Below, in pieces: positions 8,516 to 17,312 of a stretch of 64,000 nt of DNA. Positions within the stretch are counted from its first letter, which is position 1; each line of letters opens with the position of its first letter. A program made the translations under genes and the position numbers. Location: assembly GCF_026113935.1 (NCBI RefSeq), contig NZ_JAPEUL010000006.1, positions 299,501 through 363,500 on the forward strand, given 5' to 3'. The stretch is from Marinomonas rhodophyticola. Its GTDB lineage: Bacteria; Pseudomonadota; Gammaproteobacteria; Pseudomonadales; Marinomonadaceae. The notes under the pieces were generated by a model. That model did no database searches and was not told the DNA's origin. It saw only the letters and a program-made list of their open reading frames with translations.

Positions 8516-9274
8516 TCAAAATAGTTTTGCCTCGATGAGCTTGGCGGTCTTTGCTATCGTCTCAGCCAAGGAATCAAAGCCTAATCGAGCCATCTTAGGC
8601 GTCAGTGATGACACACTAATGGCGTAAATGGGCATTCCATCTTTATTGAAAACTGGAATGGCTACGCAGGAAATACCTGCTTCATTTTCTTCATCATCAA
8701 TCGCAAAACCTCGCTCTCTCACTCGTTCCAACTCTTGAAAGAATGCGCCTTTTTCCAAGATTGTATTTTCCGTTAGCTGTCGCATTGTATTGTGATTACG
8801 CTGCCAGTAAGCTTCGCGTATCTGGTCTGAGGCGAAAGCTAAAAAACATTTACCCGCAGCCGAACAGTAAGCTGGCGAATGCAATCCAATATAGGTTCGC
8901 GTACGAAACGAAGCATTGCTTGGTTCTAACTTGTCCTTGAAAAGGATGTTATCCCCATCAAACGCCAAGAAATTTACCGTTTCATTAATGACATCAAGTA
9001 ATTGCGTTAAATAAGGTTTCACAAAACCAGTCACATCTGAATTTAACGCCACCTGCCCCACATGCAATAGCTTCATCGTTAGTCGATAGTCACGACCACT
9101 GGATAGCTGAGTAACATAGCCCGCACTTTCATATGTTGAAAGAATGCGGTGGGCTGATGACTTGGTCATCCCTGTTTGCTTTGCAATCGTCTGCAATGAG
9201 GCGCCATTGGGAAATTGACCTAAAAACTCCAATACACTTAACGATTTTAGAAGTGACTTTATTTGTTCACTCAT
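8516..9274 (-). CDS. IclR-family transcriptional regulator (YiaJ-like)
   Basis: 252 aa. The N-terminal winged helix-turn-helix (about residues 8-70: LSVLEFLGQFPNGASLQTIA, KQTGMTKSSAHRILSTYESA) is followed by the IclR effector domain with LHSPAYCSAAGKCFLAF and a cysteine-containing AGISCVAIPVFN motif. In E. coli the homologous yia operon is repressed by the IclR protein YiaJ. Here the regulator is embedded in the operon it probably controls, between the decarboxylase and the 3-epimerase. The likely operators are the two ATTCCG(T/C)A palindromes at 7396-7412 and 16006-16022. Confidence 0.87.
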   Translation of the reverse strand: MSEQIKSLLKSLSVLEFLGQFPNGASLQTIAKQTGMTKSSAHRILSTYESAGYVTQLSSGRDYRLTMKLLHVGQVALNSDVTGFVKPYLTQLLDVINETVNFLAFDGDNILFKDKLEPSNASFRTRTYIGLHSPAYCSAAGKCFLAFASDQIREAYWQRNHNTMRQLTENTILEKGAFFQELERVRERGFAIDDEENEAGISCVAIPVFNKDGMPIYAISVSSLTPKMARLGFDSLAETIAKTAKLIEAKLF

Positions 9275-9280
9275 TCATAC

Positions 9281-9925
9281 CTACCAATATTTTTTAATTT
9301 CATTATGGAAGGATTCAGCAATCGATCGACCTTCTTCACTGACCAATGCACGGCCTGCGATAAAAGACTTCACCTTAAGATCTTTAAACAGATACAAATC
9401 TTCGGGCACAATGCCACCCGTGATAGATAATTCGATGCCTAAATCCGATAACGCTTTCATTTTTATTAGATCTTCTTGCGTCCATGTCACGCCCGCTAAT
9501 TCAGCGTCTCTTGAGCGATGATAAATAGCTTGTGTAATGCCTATATCAACCCAATCCTTAGCATCCTCTAATGTCCAGTGGCCATATAGCTCAATTTGAA
9601 TTTCACCAGAACATTCTTCAGCCACTTTATACGCGGCGCGAATGGTCTCTATGTGTGCCGCTGCACTCACAGTGACCCAATTAGCTCCTGCCGCCAATGC
9701 CATTTTCGTTAAAATAGCACTAGCGTCGGTGATTTTCATGTCACAAACAATAACATGTTGAGGGTATTTTTCGCGCAGCAAAGTGACACTTTTCACTCCA
9801 TGAGCGAATGCCAAAATAGTACCTATTTCAATAACATCCACATAATCGGCAATATTTTCTACAGATGCCATCGCTGTCTGTATATCAGTGGCATCTAATG
9901 CGACCTGCAATAAAGGTTTAGTCAT
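9281..9925 (-). CDS. sgbH: 3-keto-L-gulonate-6-phosphate decarboxylase (UlaD/SgbH family)
   Basis: Orotidine-monophosphate-decarboxylase-suprafamily (HPS-like) enzyme of 214 aa. Active-site elements visible are QVALDATDIQTAM (substrate-binding Asp), VDVIEIGTILAFAHGV (Glu) and VIVCDMKITDAS (the catalytic Asp-x-Lys pair). Further on come QIELYGHW, QAIYHRSRDAELAG and the phosphate-binding SITGGI. It converts 3-keto-L-gulonate-6-P to L-xylulose-5-P plus CO2. I prefer the ATG at 9923-9925, with AAGGA seven bases upstream, over the one 24 bases earlier. It sits between the kinase and regulator genes with very short gaps. Confidence 0.9.
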   Translation of the reverse strand: MTKPLLQVALDATDIQTAMASVENIADYVDVIEIGTILAFAHGVKSVTLLREKYPQHVIVCDMKITDASAILTKMALAAGANWVTVSAAAHIETIRAAYKVAEECSGEIQIELYGHWTLEDAKDWVDIGITQAIYHRSRDAELAGVTWTQEDLIKMKALSDLGIELSITGGIVPEDLYLFKDLKVKSFIAGRALVSEEGRSIAESFHNEIKKYW

Positions 9926-9954
9926 AGCGATTCCTTCAATAATGAACATTTTAA

Positions 9955-11487
9955 TTAGGCTTTTTCAAACTGTTTACTTTCAAATGCTTTGCTCTCGAAC
10001 TCTTTAAATAGATTAACCAATTGCAAATAGCGCTGATACTTGTGTTGGTAAGCGTGATAGTGGCGTGGATTTGGTTCTATTCGTTTCGTCTGAATGTTCA
10101 TTGCTGCTAAGCCCAATTCAATACTAGCGTATTCACCAACACCAACCATGGCCATCAAAGCCGCACCTAAAGACCCCGTTTCTTCAATACTAGGAATTTC
10201 CACCGACATCCCCGTTAAGTCCGCAAGCATTTGCATCCACACCTCAGAAGTCGTCGTCCCTCCAGTCACTCTAAGAACAGAAGCACGAGGAAAACGGACA
10301 CGCATACGATCTAAATGAAGGTTATGACAGAACAGGATTCCTTCCCAAATAGCCTGAATCAAATGACCTTTTGTGTGATGGGCTTGTAAGCCATAAAAGC
10401 CTGCTTTAATACCCAGGCCCATATTAGAACCATAAAGGAAAGGCACAAAAAATAGCTCGCTAGCGGCAGCGGGTAACTCAGAGACCAGCTGTTGATTAGT
10501 CTGATGATCTATTTCACCATCCTTGCCTAGGTAATCATGAAACCACTCATAATTGCTTGCCGAGGTTGGACTGGCATCATGTATGATGTATTGCTTATCT
10601 AAGACATAATGACCATACACATAGTTGTAATTTGACTCTTTTATGTCTGATTCAGAAGGAATACCAGTCGCAATACCTGAGGTCACAGCCCAAGTACCTG
10701 TCACATAATTAAGGGTATTCTCATTCGCATTAATACCAGAGCAAATCGCGGTCGAAACCACATCAAACAAGCCGCCAAACACCGGAGTACCAGCCTCTAA
10801 ACCCGTTTCTTCCGCCACTTTTTGAGTAACATAGCCGGCAAGCTCATCTGGTTTAATGATCGGAGGGAGCGCAGAAAACACCTCTTCAATACCAAACATT
10901 CTCAGCAATTCAGGATCATATTCACCGCTAGTAGCATTAAAGAAATTACTCTCTGATATATTGGTTAATTCAGCGGCGATGTTACCTGTCAGACGATATC
11001 GTAGGTAATCATGCGCCATCAAAATAGCACCGATCTGACGATAGTTTTCCTCTTCGTTGTCTTTTAACCAGCGAACAATGGAAACAGGGTGCCCTGTCCA
11101 TAAGGTTTGTAATGTCATTGGGTAAATAGCTTCAGGGATTTTGTCTTCTTGCCACTTTTTCACGATACCGAGGGATCTGGAGTCCGACGAGATAATACCA
11201 TTGCGTAAATTCTCGCCCTTTTTATCTAACAGATACACTCCTTTTCCTTGGGCTGAAATACTTAAGCCTTTTATATCAGCAGCCGCAATGTCAACGGATT
11301 GAAGCAGTTTAACGATAGCGGATTTCGCATCGCTCCATAAATCGTCTAGGGCACGCTCTACCCAGCCTTGTTGCTCGTTAAGCACTTTCGCAGACACTTT
11401 TGCAATGGCTATTTGTTGACCGTTACTGTCTAACAAAGCGGCTTTCATGAAGGTACCACCAGAATCTAAGCCAATAAAATAATTCAT
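9955..11487 (-). CDS. lyxK: FGGY carbohydrate kinase, L-xylulose/3-keto-L-gulonate kinase type
   Basis: 510 aa. The FGGY N-domain begins YFIGLDSGGTFMKAALLD (phosphate-1 loop). It includes GLSISAQGKGVYLLD, TLQTLWTGHPVSIVRWLKDN and FGGLFDVVSTAI. The C-domain has TGTWAVTSG and RVTGGTTTSEVWMQMLADLTG (adenosine motif). In the yia pathway the LyxK-type kinase phosphorylates 3-keto-L-gulonate. Its start overlaps the stop of the HAD gene by 4 bp, indicating translational coupling. The C-terminus carries a repetitive tail (EFESKAFESKQFEKA) not expected in the family. Confidence 0.87.
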   Translation of the reverse strand: MNYFIGLDSGGTFMKAALLDSNGQQIAIAKVSAKVLNEQQGWVERALDDLWSDAKSAIVKLLQSVDIAAADIKGLSISAQGKGVYLLDKKGENLRNGIISSDSRSLGIVKKWQEDKIPEAIYPMTLQTLWTGHPVSIVRWLKDNEEENYRQIGAILMAHDYLRYRLTGNIAAELTNISESNFFNATSGEYDPELLRMFGIEEVFSALPPIIKPDELAGYVTQKVAEETGLEAGTPVFGGLFDVVSTAICSGINANENTLNYVTGTWAVTSGIATGIPSESDIKESNYNYVYGHYVLDKQYIIHDASPTSASNYEWFHDYLGKDGEIDHQTNQQLVSELPAAASELFFVPFLYGSNMGLGIKAGFYGLQAHHTKGHLIQAIWEGILFCHNLHLDRMRVRFPRASVLRVTGGTTTSEVWMQMLADLTGMSVEIPSIEETGSLGAALMAMVGVGEYASIELGLAAMNIQTKRIEPNPRHYHAYQHKYQRYLQLVNLFKEFESKAFESKQFEKA

Positions 11488-12317
11488 CGGTCTTCTCCTT
11501 CAGACAGAAAAAGCTGATCTATTAAGTCCGCCAATACCCAATCATCATCGTTTGTTGCTGCGGTGACTCTATCCGCTAGCTGCTGTATAGCCTCATCAGC
11601 ATTCAACATAGCAACGCCCATTCCAGCCAACATCAACATAGAAATATCGTTATGATGATCACCGACAGCCACGACTTGCTCAGCTAGAATATCTTTTCCT
11701 TCTAGGTACTTAGCCAAGGCGGTACCTTTGGTGTTGCCAATGCGAGCAAAATCTATTCGATTTGCCCAAGAATATTCCCCATTAAAGTGCTGCTGCACAA
11801 AAGGTAATCCAGCAAAATGATCGGCCCTCTTACCTTCAACAACAAATTTCCACACATGAGGGTGATGTTCAATTTCGTGATGAAAATCGTTAATTTTATG
11901 TATTTGCGGACGATTTTCTCTTGGAAAGGAATTTGCCCATTCAGATAACGATTCCACATATGGCAAAGGACGATATTTCGAGTGAAGCATGGCATTAGTA
12001 ACATACATAACTGTCGTCAAATCATGCTCTGCTGCAAGTGAAACAAACTGTTTTGCCACATCTTTTTGCAAAGCATTGTGTTCTAGCACTTGCTCATTTT
12101 GATAATCGTAAATATAGGTACCATTGCAGCAAATGATCGGTGTTGTCAGCCCTAGCTGCTGATAATAAGGCCTCGCTGTCGTATGGTGACGTCCTGTTAC
12201 TATTAGAATCGGGATACTCTCAGCTAAAATGCGGATTTTATCAATCAAAATAGGACTAATAGTACGATCAGATTTCAGCACAGTGCCGTCTAAATCAAGC
12301 GCCAATAATTTATACAT
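11484..12317 (-). CDS. HAD-superfamily Cof-type phosphatase
   Basis: 277 aa with the class IIB HAD landmarks: motif I LLALDLDGTVLKSD (nucleophile Asp8, acid Asp10), motif II IPILIVTGRH, and motif IV VAVGDHHNDISMLMLAG. The cap region between motifs II and III marks the Cof family (sugar-phosphate or cofactor phosphatases). It is inserted between the 4-epimerase and kinase genes, with a 5-bp gap on one side and a 4-bp overlap on the other. No such gene is in the E. coli yia operon that I recall. It may dephosphorylate a dead-end sugar phosphate, but that is inference. Confidence 0.85.
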   Translation of the reverse strand: MYKLLALDLDGTVLKSDRTISPILIDKIRILAESIPILIVTGRHHTTARPYYQQLGLTTPIICCNGTYIYDYQNEQVLEHNALQKDVAKQFVSLAAEHDLTTVMYVTNAMLHSKYRPLPYVESLSEWANSFPRENRPQIHKINDFHHEIEHHPHVWKFVVEGKRADHFAGLPFVQQHFNGEYSWANRIDFARIGNTKGTALAKYLEGKDILAEQVVAVGDHHNDISMLMLAGMGVAMLNADEAIQQLADRVTAATNDDDWVLADLIDQLFLSEGEDR

Positions 12318-12322
12318 AATCT

Positions 12323-13018
12323 CTACTTCTTTTGACCATAGTAAGCATTCTTACCATGCTTACGCATGTAGTGTTTATTCAGTAGTTCGTCTTGTACTTT
12401 TATTTGCTGATTCAACGCTCGGGTTCCAATTGCCATCGCAGAGATTTCTTCTAACACCACGGCATTATGCACCGCATCAAACGCGTCTTTACCCCAAGAA
12501 AAAGGCGCATGACCAGAAATGATGGCACCAGGAACCGCCACTTCATTGATGCCTCGTCGTTGGAACTCCTCAATGATGACAAAGCCAGTATTCTTCTCGT
12601 AATCATTTGCAATCTCATCGGCCGTCAACATTCTGGTGCAAGGAATATCACCATAAAAATAATCCGCATGAGTCGTGCCTAAGGCAGGAATATCTAATCC
12701 TGCTTGCGCCCATATAGTCGCATGGCGCGAATGGGTATGAACAATACCGCCGATAGTTGGAAACGCTTTATAAAGTTCTATGTGCGTTGCGGTATCACTC
12801 GATGGATTCAAACTCCCTTCAAGGCGTCTCCCATCAAGATCAATGATGACAATATCGTCGGCCGTCATTGCACTGTATTCCACACCAGACGGCTTAATCG
12901 CAATCACACCTCTGTCTCGATCAATTTCTGACACATTGCCCCATGTAAAGGTCACCAAGCCATATTCAGGTAGCTGTAAATTGGCCTTCAATACTCTTTC
13001 TTTTAATGTCTGATACAT
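12323..13018 (-). CDS. sgbE: L-ribulose-5-phosphate 4-epimerase (AraD/SgbE/UlaF)
   Basis: 231-aa class II aldolase-fold zinc enzyme, the exact family length. [12 protein letters not shown] and [20 protein letters not shown] form the phosphate and substrate loops. Asp75, His94 and His96 (in [16 protein letters not shown]) and the His of [12 protein letters not shown] correspond to the zinc ligands and Asp76 region of E. coli AraD. It turns L-ribulose-5-P into D-xylulose-5-P, the last step before the pentose phosphate pathway. It follows the TRAP genes after a 107-bp gap with a hairpin and precedes the HAD gene by 5 bp. Confidence 0.92.
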   Translation of the reverse strand: MYQTLKERVLKANLQLPEYGLVTFTWGNVSEIDRDRGVIAIKPSGVEYSAMTADDIVIIDLDGRRLEGSLNPSSDTATHIELYKAFPTIGGIVHTHSRHATIWAQAGLDIPALGTTHADYFYGDIPCTRMLTADEIANDYEKNTGFVIIEEFQRRGINEVAVPGAIISGHAPFSWGKDAFDAVHNAVVLEEISAMAIGTRALNQQIKVQDELLNKHYMRKHGKNAYYGQKK

Positions 13019-13080
13019 GATGATTCTCGAAAAATAATCTGCATATAAGGATTTTCTAGCTTATTTAAAACGCCTCTAGA

Positions 13081-13111
13081 CTCGGCACTTAAACGAATAG
13101 AAAGCACCGAG
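13081..13111 (-). terminator. Intercistronic hairpin after yiaO
   Basis: CTCGGCACTT (13081-13090) and AAGCACCGAG (13102-13111) form a 10-bp stem with two G-U wobbles as minus-strand RNA, just past the yiaO stop. There is no T tract. As with the hairpin at 2447-2472, it directly follows a substrate-binding-protein gene, so I read it as an mRNA-stability or partial-termination element. Confidence 0.5.
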
Positions 13112-13125
13112 CCAAGGCTTTATGA

Positions 13126-14118
13126 CTACTTTGATGCGGCTAAAATATCGTTGATCATTTTGTCACCATGCTCTTTAATAAAGGCATCCCAAACAGGCTT
13201 AACGGCTTGCTGGAAAGCCGCGCCATCGACATCTCGGTTGACTTTCATGCCATCTTTTTCCAATTGAGCAATCATAGAATCTTCTTTTTCAATACTCAGC
13301 TTGCGCTGCATCTCAACAGCTTCCTGCGCTACTTGCGTGATAATCGATTGATTCGCAGGGCTTAATTTATTGAAGGACTTTAAGTTCATCGTAAAGGCAA
13401 GAGGCGAATAAGCGTGTTGAGTCAAACTTAAGAATTTCTGCACTTCATAAAACTTAAAAGACAAAGTCACGCCGATAGGATGATCTTGTGCATCAACAAC
13501 ACCTGTTTCTAGTGCGGTATAGAGCTCCGAAACCGGAATTTGGGCCGGATTCGCACCTAACATATTAAACATATCGTTTAAGGCTTTAGAATTATTGACC
13601 CTCATACGTAAGCCTTTTACATCAGCGGGAGTACGAATTGGCCCTCGGCTATTGGTCACATTACGATAGCCATTTTCTGGATAACCTAGACCTTTTAAAT
13701 CAAAGGCTTCCATTTGTTTAGAGACAGACTGACCTACCTCTCCATCTAACACTTTGTAAGCAGTTTGGCGATCAGGAAACATAAAAGGCAAGGTAAATGC
13801 AGCCGATTCAGGTAAAAGGCCTGAGTAGTTATTCAGCCCAACAATAGAGAAATCGACTAAGCCAAATCGAGTACTCTGAATCATTTGCTCATCATTACCA
13901 AGCTGACCCTGAGGAAAAATATTAACTTTGACGTCACCATTGGTTCGAGCTTCCACTTCTTTCTTAAAAAACACTGACATGTCTTGCTGCAGATCTGACT
14001 CTGGAGCGGCATGTGCTAACTTTAGTGTCGTCTCCGCAAAACCTGAAGTTGATAAAACAGCACAGGAAACAACGGATACCAGACCAACACCTTTAAATAA
14101 TCTTTTTATTGTTTTCAT
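13126..14118 (-). CDS. yiaO: TRAP transporter substrate-binding protein (DctP family, YiaO-like)
   Basis: 330 aa with a Sec signal peptide ending TSGFAE. Mature DctP-family features are TTLKLAHAAPESDLQQDMS, VKVNIFPQGQLGNDEQMIQS, FTLPFMFPDRQTAYKVLDGE, the GLRMRVNNSK segment with the Arg that binds the substrate carboxylate, and VSELYTALETGVVDAQDHP. In E. coli YiaO binds 2,3-diketo-L-gulonate. It is preceded by AAGGAGAAAATA and follows yiaN by 15 bp. Confidence 0.9.
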   Translation of the reverse strand: MKTIKRLFKGVGLVSVVSCAVLSTSGFAETTLKLAHAAPESDLQQDMSVFFKKEVEARTNGDVKVNIFPQGQLGNDEQMIQSTRFGLVDFSIVGLNNYSGLLPESAAFTLPFMFPDRQTAYKVLDGEVGQSVSKQMEAFDLKGLGYPENGYRNVTNSRGPIRTPADVKGLRMRVNNSKALNDMFNMLGANPAQIPVSELYTALETGVVDAQDHPIGVTLSFKFYEVQKFLSLTQHAYSPLAFTMNLKSFNKLSPANQSIITQVAQEAVEMQRKLSIEKEDSMIAQLEKDGMKVNRDVDGAAFQQAVKPVWDAFIKEHGDKMINDILAASK

Positions 14119-14133
14119 TATTTTCTCCTTGGG

Positions 14134-15414
14134 TTATCCAATAATAAATTTCATCGGAACAGTGATGATGCTGGGAAATACTATGAAGAGTATTAACAGC
14201 AAAACATAAGCGCCTATGAAGGGTAAAATCCCCTTCACAGAGGTAGAAATAGAGACTCGAGACACGCCACACACGACATTTAAAACCGTACCAACAGGAG
14301 GCGTAATCAGACCAATAGAGGTGTTAATAACAAACATTAAGCCAAAGTAAACCGGATCAATCCCCGCCATTTTGACGATGGGCATTAACAACGGAACTAG
14401 GATTAAAATGGTTGGACTTAAATCCATCACCATACCCACTAAGAAAACCAGCAACATGATCACTGCCATTAACAAACGAGGGTTGTCTATCATAGGGGCT
14501 AGAATTTCAGCCAGTTGTTGAGGAAGTTGTGCCACAGTAATCAACCATGCAGCGACCATGGCACACCCAACTAAAAACATCACCATCGCTGTAGAACGCC
14601 CTGCCCGACCCAGTACGTAATACAAACGTTTGAAGCTCAGCTCTTTATAGATAAAAGCGGATACGAAAATAGCGTACACAGCAGCGACAACCGCGGCTTC
14701 TGTTGGGGTAAATATACCGAAACGAATACCACCCAAAATGATAATCGGAAGAAACAATGCCCAGATTCCGTCTTTTAACGCTGCTACTTTCTCTTTTACA
14801 GTGGCTTTTTTCTGTAGTGTCAAATTCTCTTTGCGGACAATAAAACTCCATAGAAACACCAGTGTCACACCCATTAACAAGCCAGGAATAATACCGCCAA
14901 TAAACAAGTTTTTAATGGAAATACCACCCGCAACACCAATCAAAATGAGCGGAATAGACGGTGGTATAACTGGGGCAATAATGCCACCAGACGCCAACAA
15001 GCCGATGGATGAGCCTTCTGGATAATTGGCTTTCTTCATCATTGGATAGAGGATACTGACCAAGGCAGCCGCATCTGCTACCGCTGAACCAGACAAACCG
15101 GCTAATAAAATAGAAGTGAAAATTGCGACATAGCCCAGTCCACCTTTACGATGACCAACAAAGGTATTGGCAAGACGCACAATACGCTCAGAAAGACCGC
15201 CTGTCGCCATCACTTCCCCTGCTATCAAGAAGAAAGGAATCGCCAACAAGGTAAAGCTGTCTACACCGCCAATCAGTGCCTGGGACAGAATGTCCGCACT
15301 AAACAAATCCATATGTAGCATTAGCGCCATAGAAGACAGCAGTAAAGCAAAAGAAACAGGCAGGCCCAGTAAAATAGATAAGATCAACACACCAAGAAAA
15401 ATAAAAAGTGTCAT
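14134..15414 (-). CDS. yiaN: TRAP transporter large permease (DctM family, YiaN-like)
   Basis: 426-aa membrane protein with about 12 hydrophobic segments. DctM hallmarks include FTLLAIPFFLIAGEVMATGGLS, GLSGSAVADAAALVSILYPM, GIIAPVIPPSIPLILIGV, FTPTEAAVVAAVYAI, and INTSIGLITPPVGTVLNVVCGVS near the end. It is the sodium-coupled subunit of the tripartite importer. It overlaps the small-permease stop by 4 bp, so the two are co-translated. Confidence 0.9.
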   Translation of the reverse strand: MTLFIFLGVLILSILLGLPVSFALLLSSMALMLHMDLFSADILSQALIGGVDSFTLLAIPFFLIAGEVMATGGLSERIVRLANTFVGHRKGGLGYVAIFTSILLAGLSGSAVADAAALVSILYPMMKKANYPEGSSIGLLASGGIIAPVIPPSIPLILIGVAGGISIKNLFIGGIIPGLLMGVTLVFLWSFIVRKENLTLQKKATVKEKVAALKDGIWALFLPIIILGGIRFGIFTPTEAAVVAAVYAIFVSAFIYKELSFKRLYYVLGRAGRSTAMVMFLVGCAMVAAWLITVAQLPQQLAEILAPMIDNPRLLMAVIMLLVFLVGMVMDLSPTILILVPLLMPIVKMAGIDPVYFGLMFVINTSIGLITPPVGTVLNVVCGVSRVSISTSVKGILPFIGAYVLLLILFIVFPSIITVPMKFIIG

Positions 15415-15893
15415 TCGTCATCCTCCTGTTCCAATAACCAGCTAGGATTAAAGATTCGAACCAGAGAAATCAGACCAATCAACAAACCTGAAATCACCCC
15501 AGCTAGGGCAAATAATGCCGACGGTAAACCGGTTAAAGGAGAAATATTATGCCAATTGGCTAAGGTTTGATTTAACGCACCAATGAATAACATGCTAGAT
15601 GAAATGAGAATAACCAACCAAATAAGTCGGTTTAAAATCGGCACGGCAGACGGGAAAAAACGCTCAGAAAATTCGGTTACGGCAAGATGCTCCCCCCGAC
15701 GTAACACAGCGGCAGCTCCCAACAAAACAATCCAAACAAGACCTAACCGCGATAGTTCAACAGATGAACGTATACCGGATGAAAAACCATAACGCAGAAC
15801 CACATTAGTAAAGACCAGTACCACCATCACAGCCAAAATACTTGTGATCAGTACGTCAATAATCTTCCACATCCACTTTATTATTTTTTTCAT
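15411..15893 (-). CDS. yiaM: TRAP transporter small permease (DctQ family, YiaM-like)
   Basis: 160 aa with four hydrophobic segments: VLITSILAVMVVLVFTNVVLR, LGLVWIVLLGAAAVLRRGEHLAV, LIWLVILISSSMLFIGALNQ and FALAGVISGLLIGLISLV. The RRGEHLAV motif after the second segment is the usual DctQ signature. It heads the first transcription unit of the diketogulonate regulon; its promoter-operator module lies at 16004-16072. Confidence 0.88.
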   Translation of the reverse strand: MKKIIKWMWKIIDVLITSILAVMVVLVFTNVVLRYGFSSGIRSSVELSRLGLVWIVLLGAAAVLRRGEHLAVTEFSERFFPSAVPILNRLIWLVILISSSMLFIGALNQTLANWHNISPLTGLPSALFALAGVISGLLIGLISLVRIFNPSWLLEQEDDE

Positions 15894-16003
15894 GGTGTAA
15901 AACCTCTAAAAACTGAATGGGAAATCCCATTAACTGCTTTTTATACTTATTATTTTCGTTTGATCGTTTACTGTCAGAGTGTAGAAAACAGTAAAACCGA
16001 CCA

Positions 16004-16072
16004 ATATTCCGCAATACGGAATACTTTAAAACTATATTCCCGTATAATGACACAAAAATAAATTAAGTGAAG
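16004..16072 (-). promoter_or_regulatory. Promoter and IclR/YiaJ-type operator upstream of yiaM
   Basis: Minus-strand -35 TTCACT (16066-16071), 16-bp spacer and CATTAT -10 (16044-16049), then a near-perfect palindrome ATTCCGCA-A-TACGGAAT at 16006-16022. The region from the -35 to the first half-site is almost identical to that in front of yiaK (AAGCTTCAC, TTGTGTCATTATACGG). This is strong evidence that both units answer to one regulator. Confidence 0.75.
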
Positions 16073-16121
16073 CTTTTCTGTACAGTTTTTTAGAAATTTG
16101 CGACTTAAGAAAAATAGGCAT

Positions 16122-16160
16122 AAAAAAACTGCCTATCTTGATCACAAAAGATAGGCAGTT
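16122..16160 (-). terminator. Rho-independent terminator of the EamA gene
   Basis: AACTGCCTATCTT (16127-16139) pairs perfectly with AAGATAGGCAGTT (16148-16160). On the minus strand it is followed by a run of seven T (complement of 16122-16128). It lies 60 bp past the EamA stop codon and closes that unit before the yiaM promoter. Confidence 0.88.
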
Positions 16161-16218
16161 CAGTAGCGTGTATTAAAAGCGTGTTTTATAGATCATAAAA
16201 AACATGATCCTAAATGAA

Positions 16219-17176
16219 CTACCGCTTCTTAAAAATCCCACTGGCAATAACGACGCCGATGCTGACGAAGATGAGTCCGGCGATGGAGTAGTTTTCTAGA
16301 TGTTCGCCAAGTACTGGAATGGCGATGAGTGCGGCGAGTACTGGGGTGAAGGCGCCGATGGCGGCCATGTTTTCAGCGCCGAGTTTTTGGATGGCGTAAC
16401 CGTAAGAGAACCCTGTCATCAAACCAACGAGTATACTTTGCACAAAAATTTGCCCTGCCAACATATCCCAAGAGGCGTTCGCTAAGCCGCTGGAAGCTAA
16501 TCCAGTTGCCCATAAAAACGCCAGCGCGATCAAGGATACCAAGCCCATCAACGCTGTTGATACCAAAGGCGGTAAACCAGCGATACGCAGACTCACGGTA
16601 TACACAGCCCAAAAGAAGCTAGCAGCAAGCAATAATAAATCGCCTTTCCAGGTGTTCTCAGGCGCAGTAAGCAGCGACAAGCTGAATAAAACCACCACGC
16701 CTGCACAAACGAAGCTCAACCCAATCTTGCGTTCACGGCTGACTTTTTCTTGATAAAAAAGCACGGCCAACAAGGTTACGAAGAAGGGAAAGGCACCAAG
16801 AATCAATAAACCTGCGTGAGATGCTGGCGCGTATGTCAAACCGGTGGCACTTAGGTAGAAAAACGGTAAGCCTGCACCACAAACGATACCGAGCAAAAGT
16901 ATGGGAGAAACGGCTTTTACTTGGACTTCTAGCGCGCCATAAGAAAGGAAACAGTAATAATGCTGGCGGAGAAAATCGCAGTATACCTAAATCAAAGGCA
17001 GTCAAGGTGTTGGTCATACCAGCACGCATACTGACCAGCCAAGAAGCCCAAATCAAAATACTCACCAAGGCAGCTAATAGACCAAGGCGAAAGCCCCAGC
17101 CAGTGGCGTATTGTTTGTATTTTGGCGGCTCTTGAGCGGACATGGATGATGTGTGTTGTGAGACTGTTTGCGGCAT
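16219..17176 (-). pseudogene. EamA/DMT-family permease, apparent frameshift
   Basis: Two frames make one ten-helix drug/metabolite transporter. The first gives GLLAALVSILIWASWLVSMR and GILRFSPPALLLFPFLWRA. The second continues KAVSPILLLGIVCGAGLPFF, YLSATGLTYAPASHAGLLI and so on, to a second EamA repeat ending FVSIGVVIASGIFKKR. The frame changes by one base near 16930-16945. Rejoined length is about 318 aa, normal for the family. The ATG at 17174-17176 has GAGG six bases upstream. It is divergent from an Lrp-type regulator, a common pairing for amino-acid exporters; the substrate is unknown. Confidence 0.85.
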
Positions 17177-17312
17177 AACCACCTCGCGGGAAATCGATAG
17201 CTTTATTATCTGCTCTCATCCGCGAGCATGTCCTTGCTATTTACCCTCAAGAAAGGATATTTTTTAGCATATAACACTCAATTCGATTCTATAAATTACT
17301 AAGTGTGCCAAT

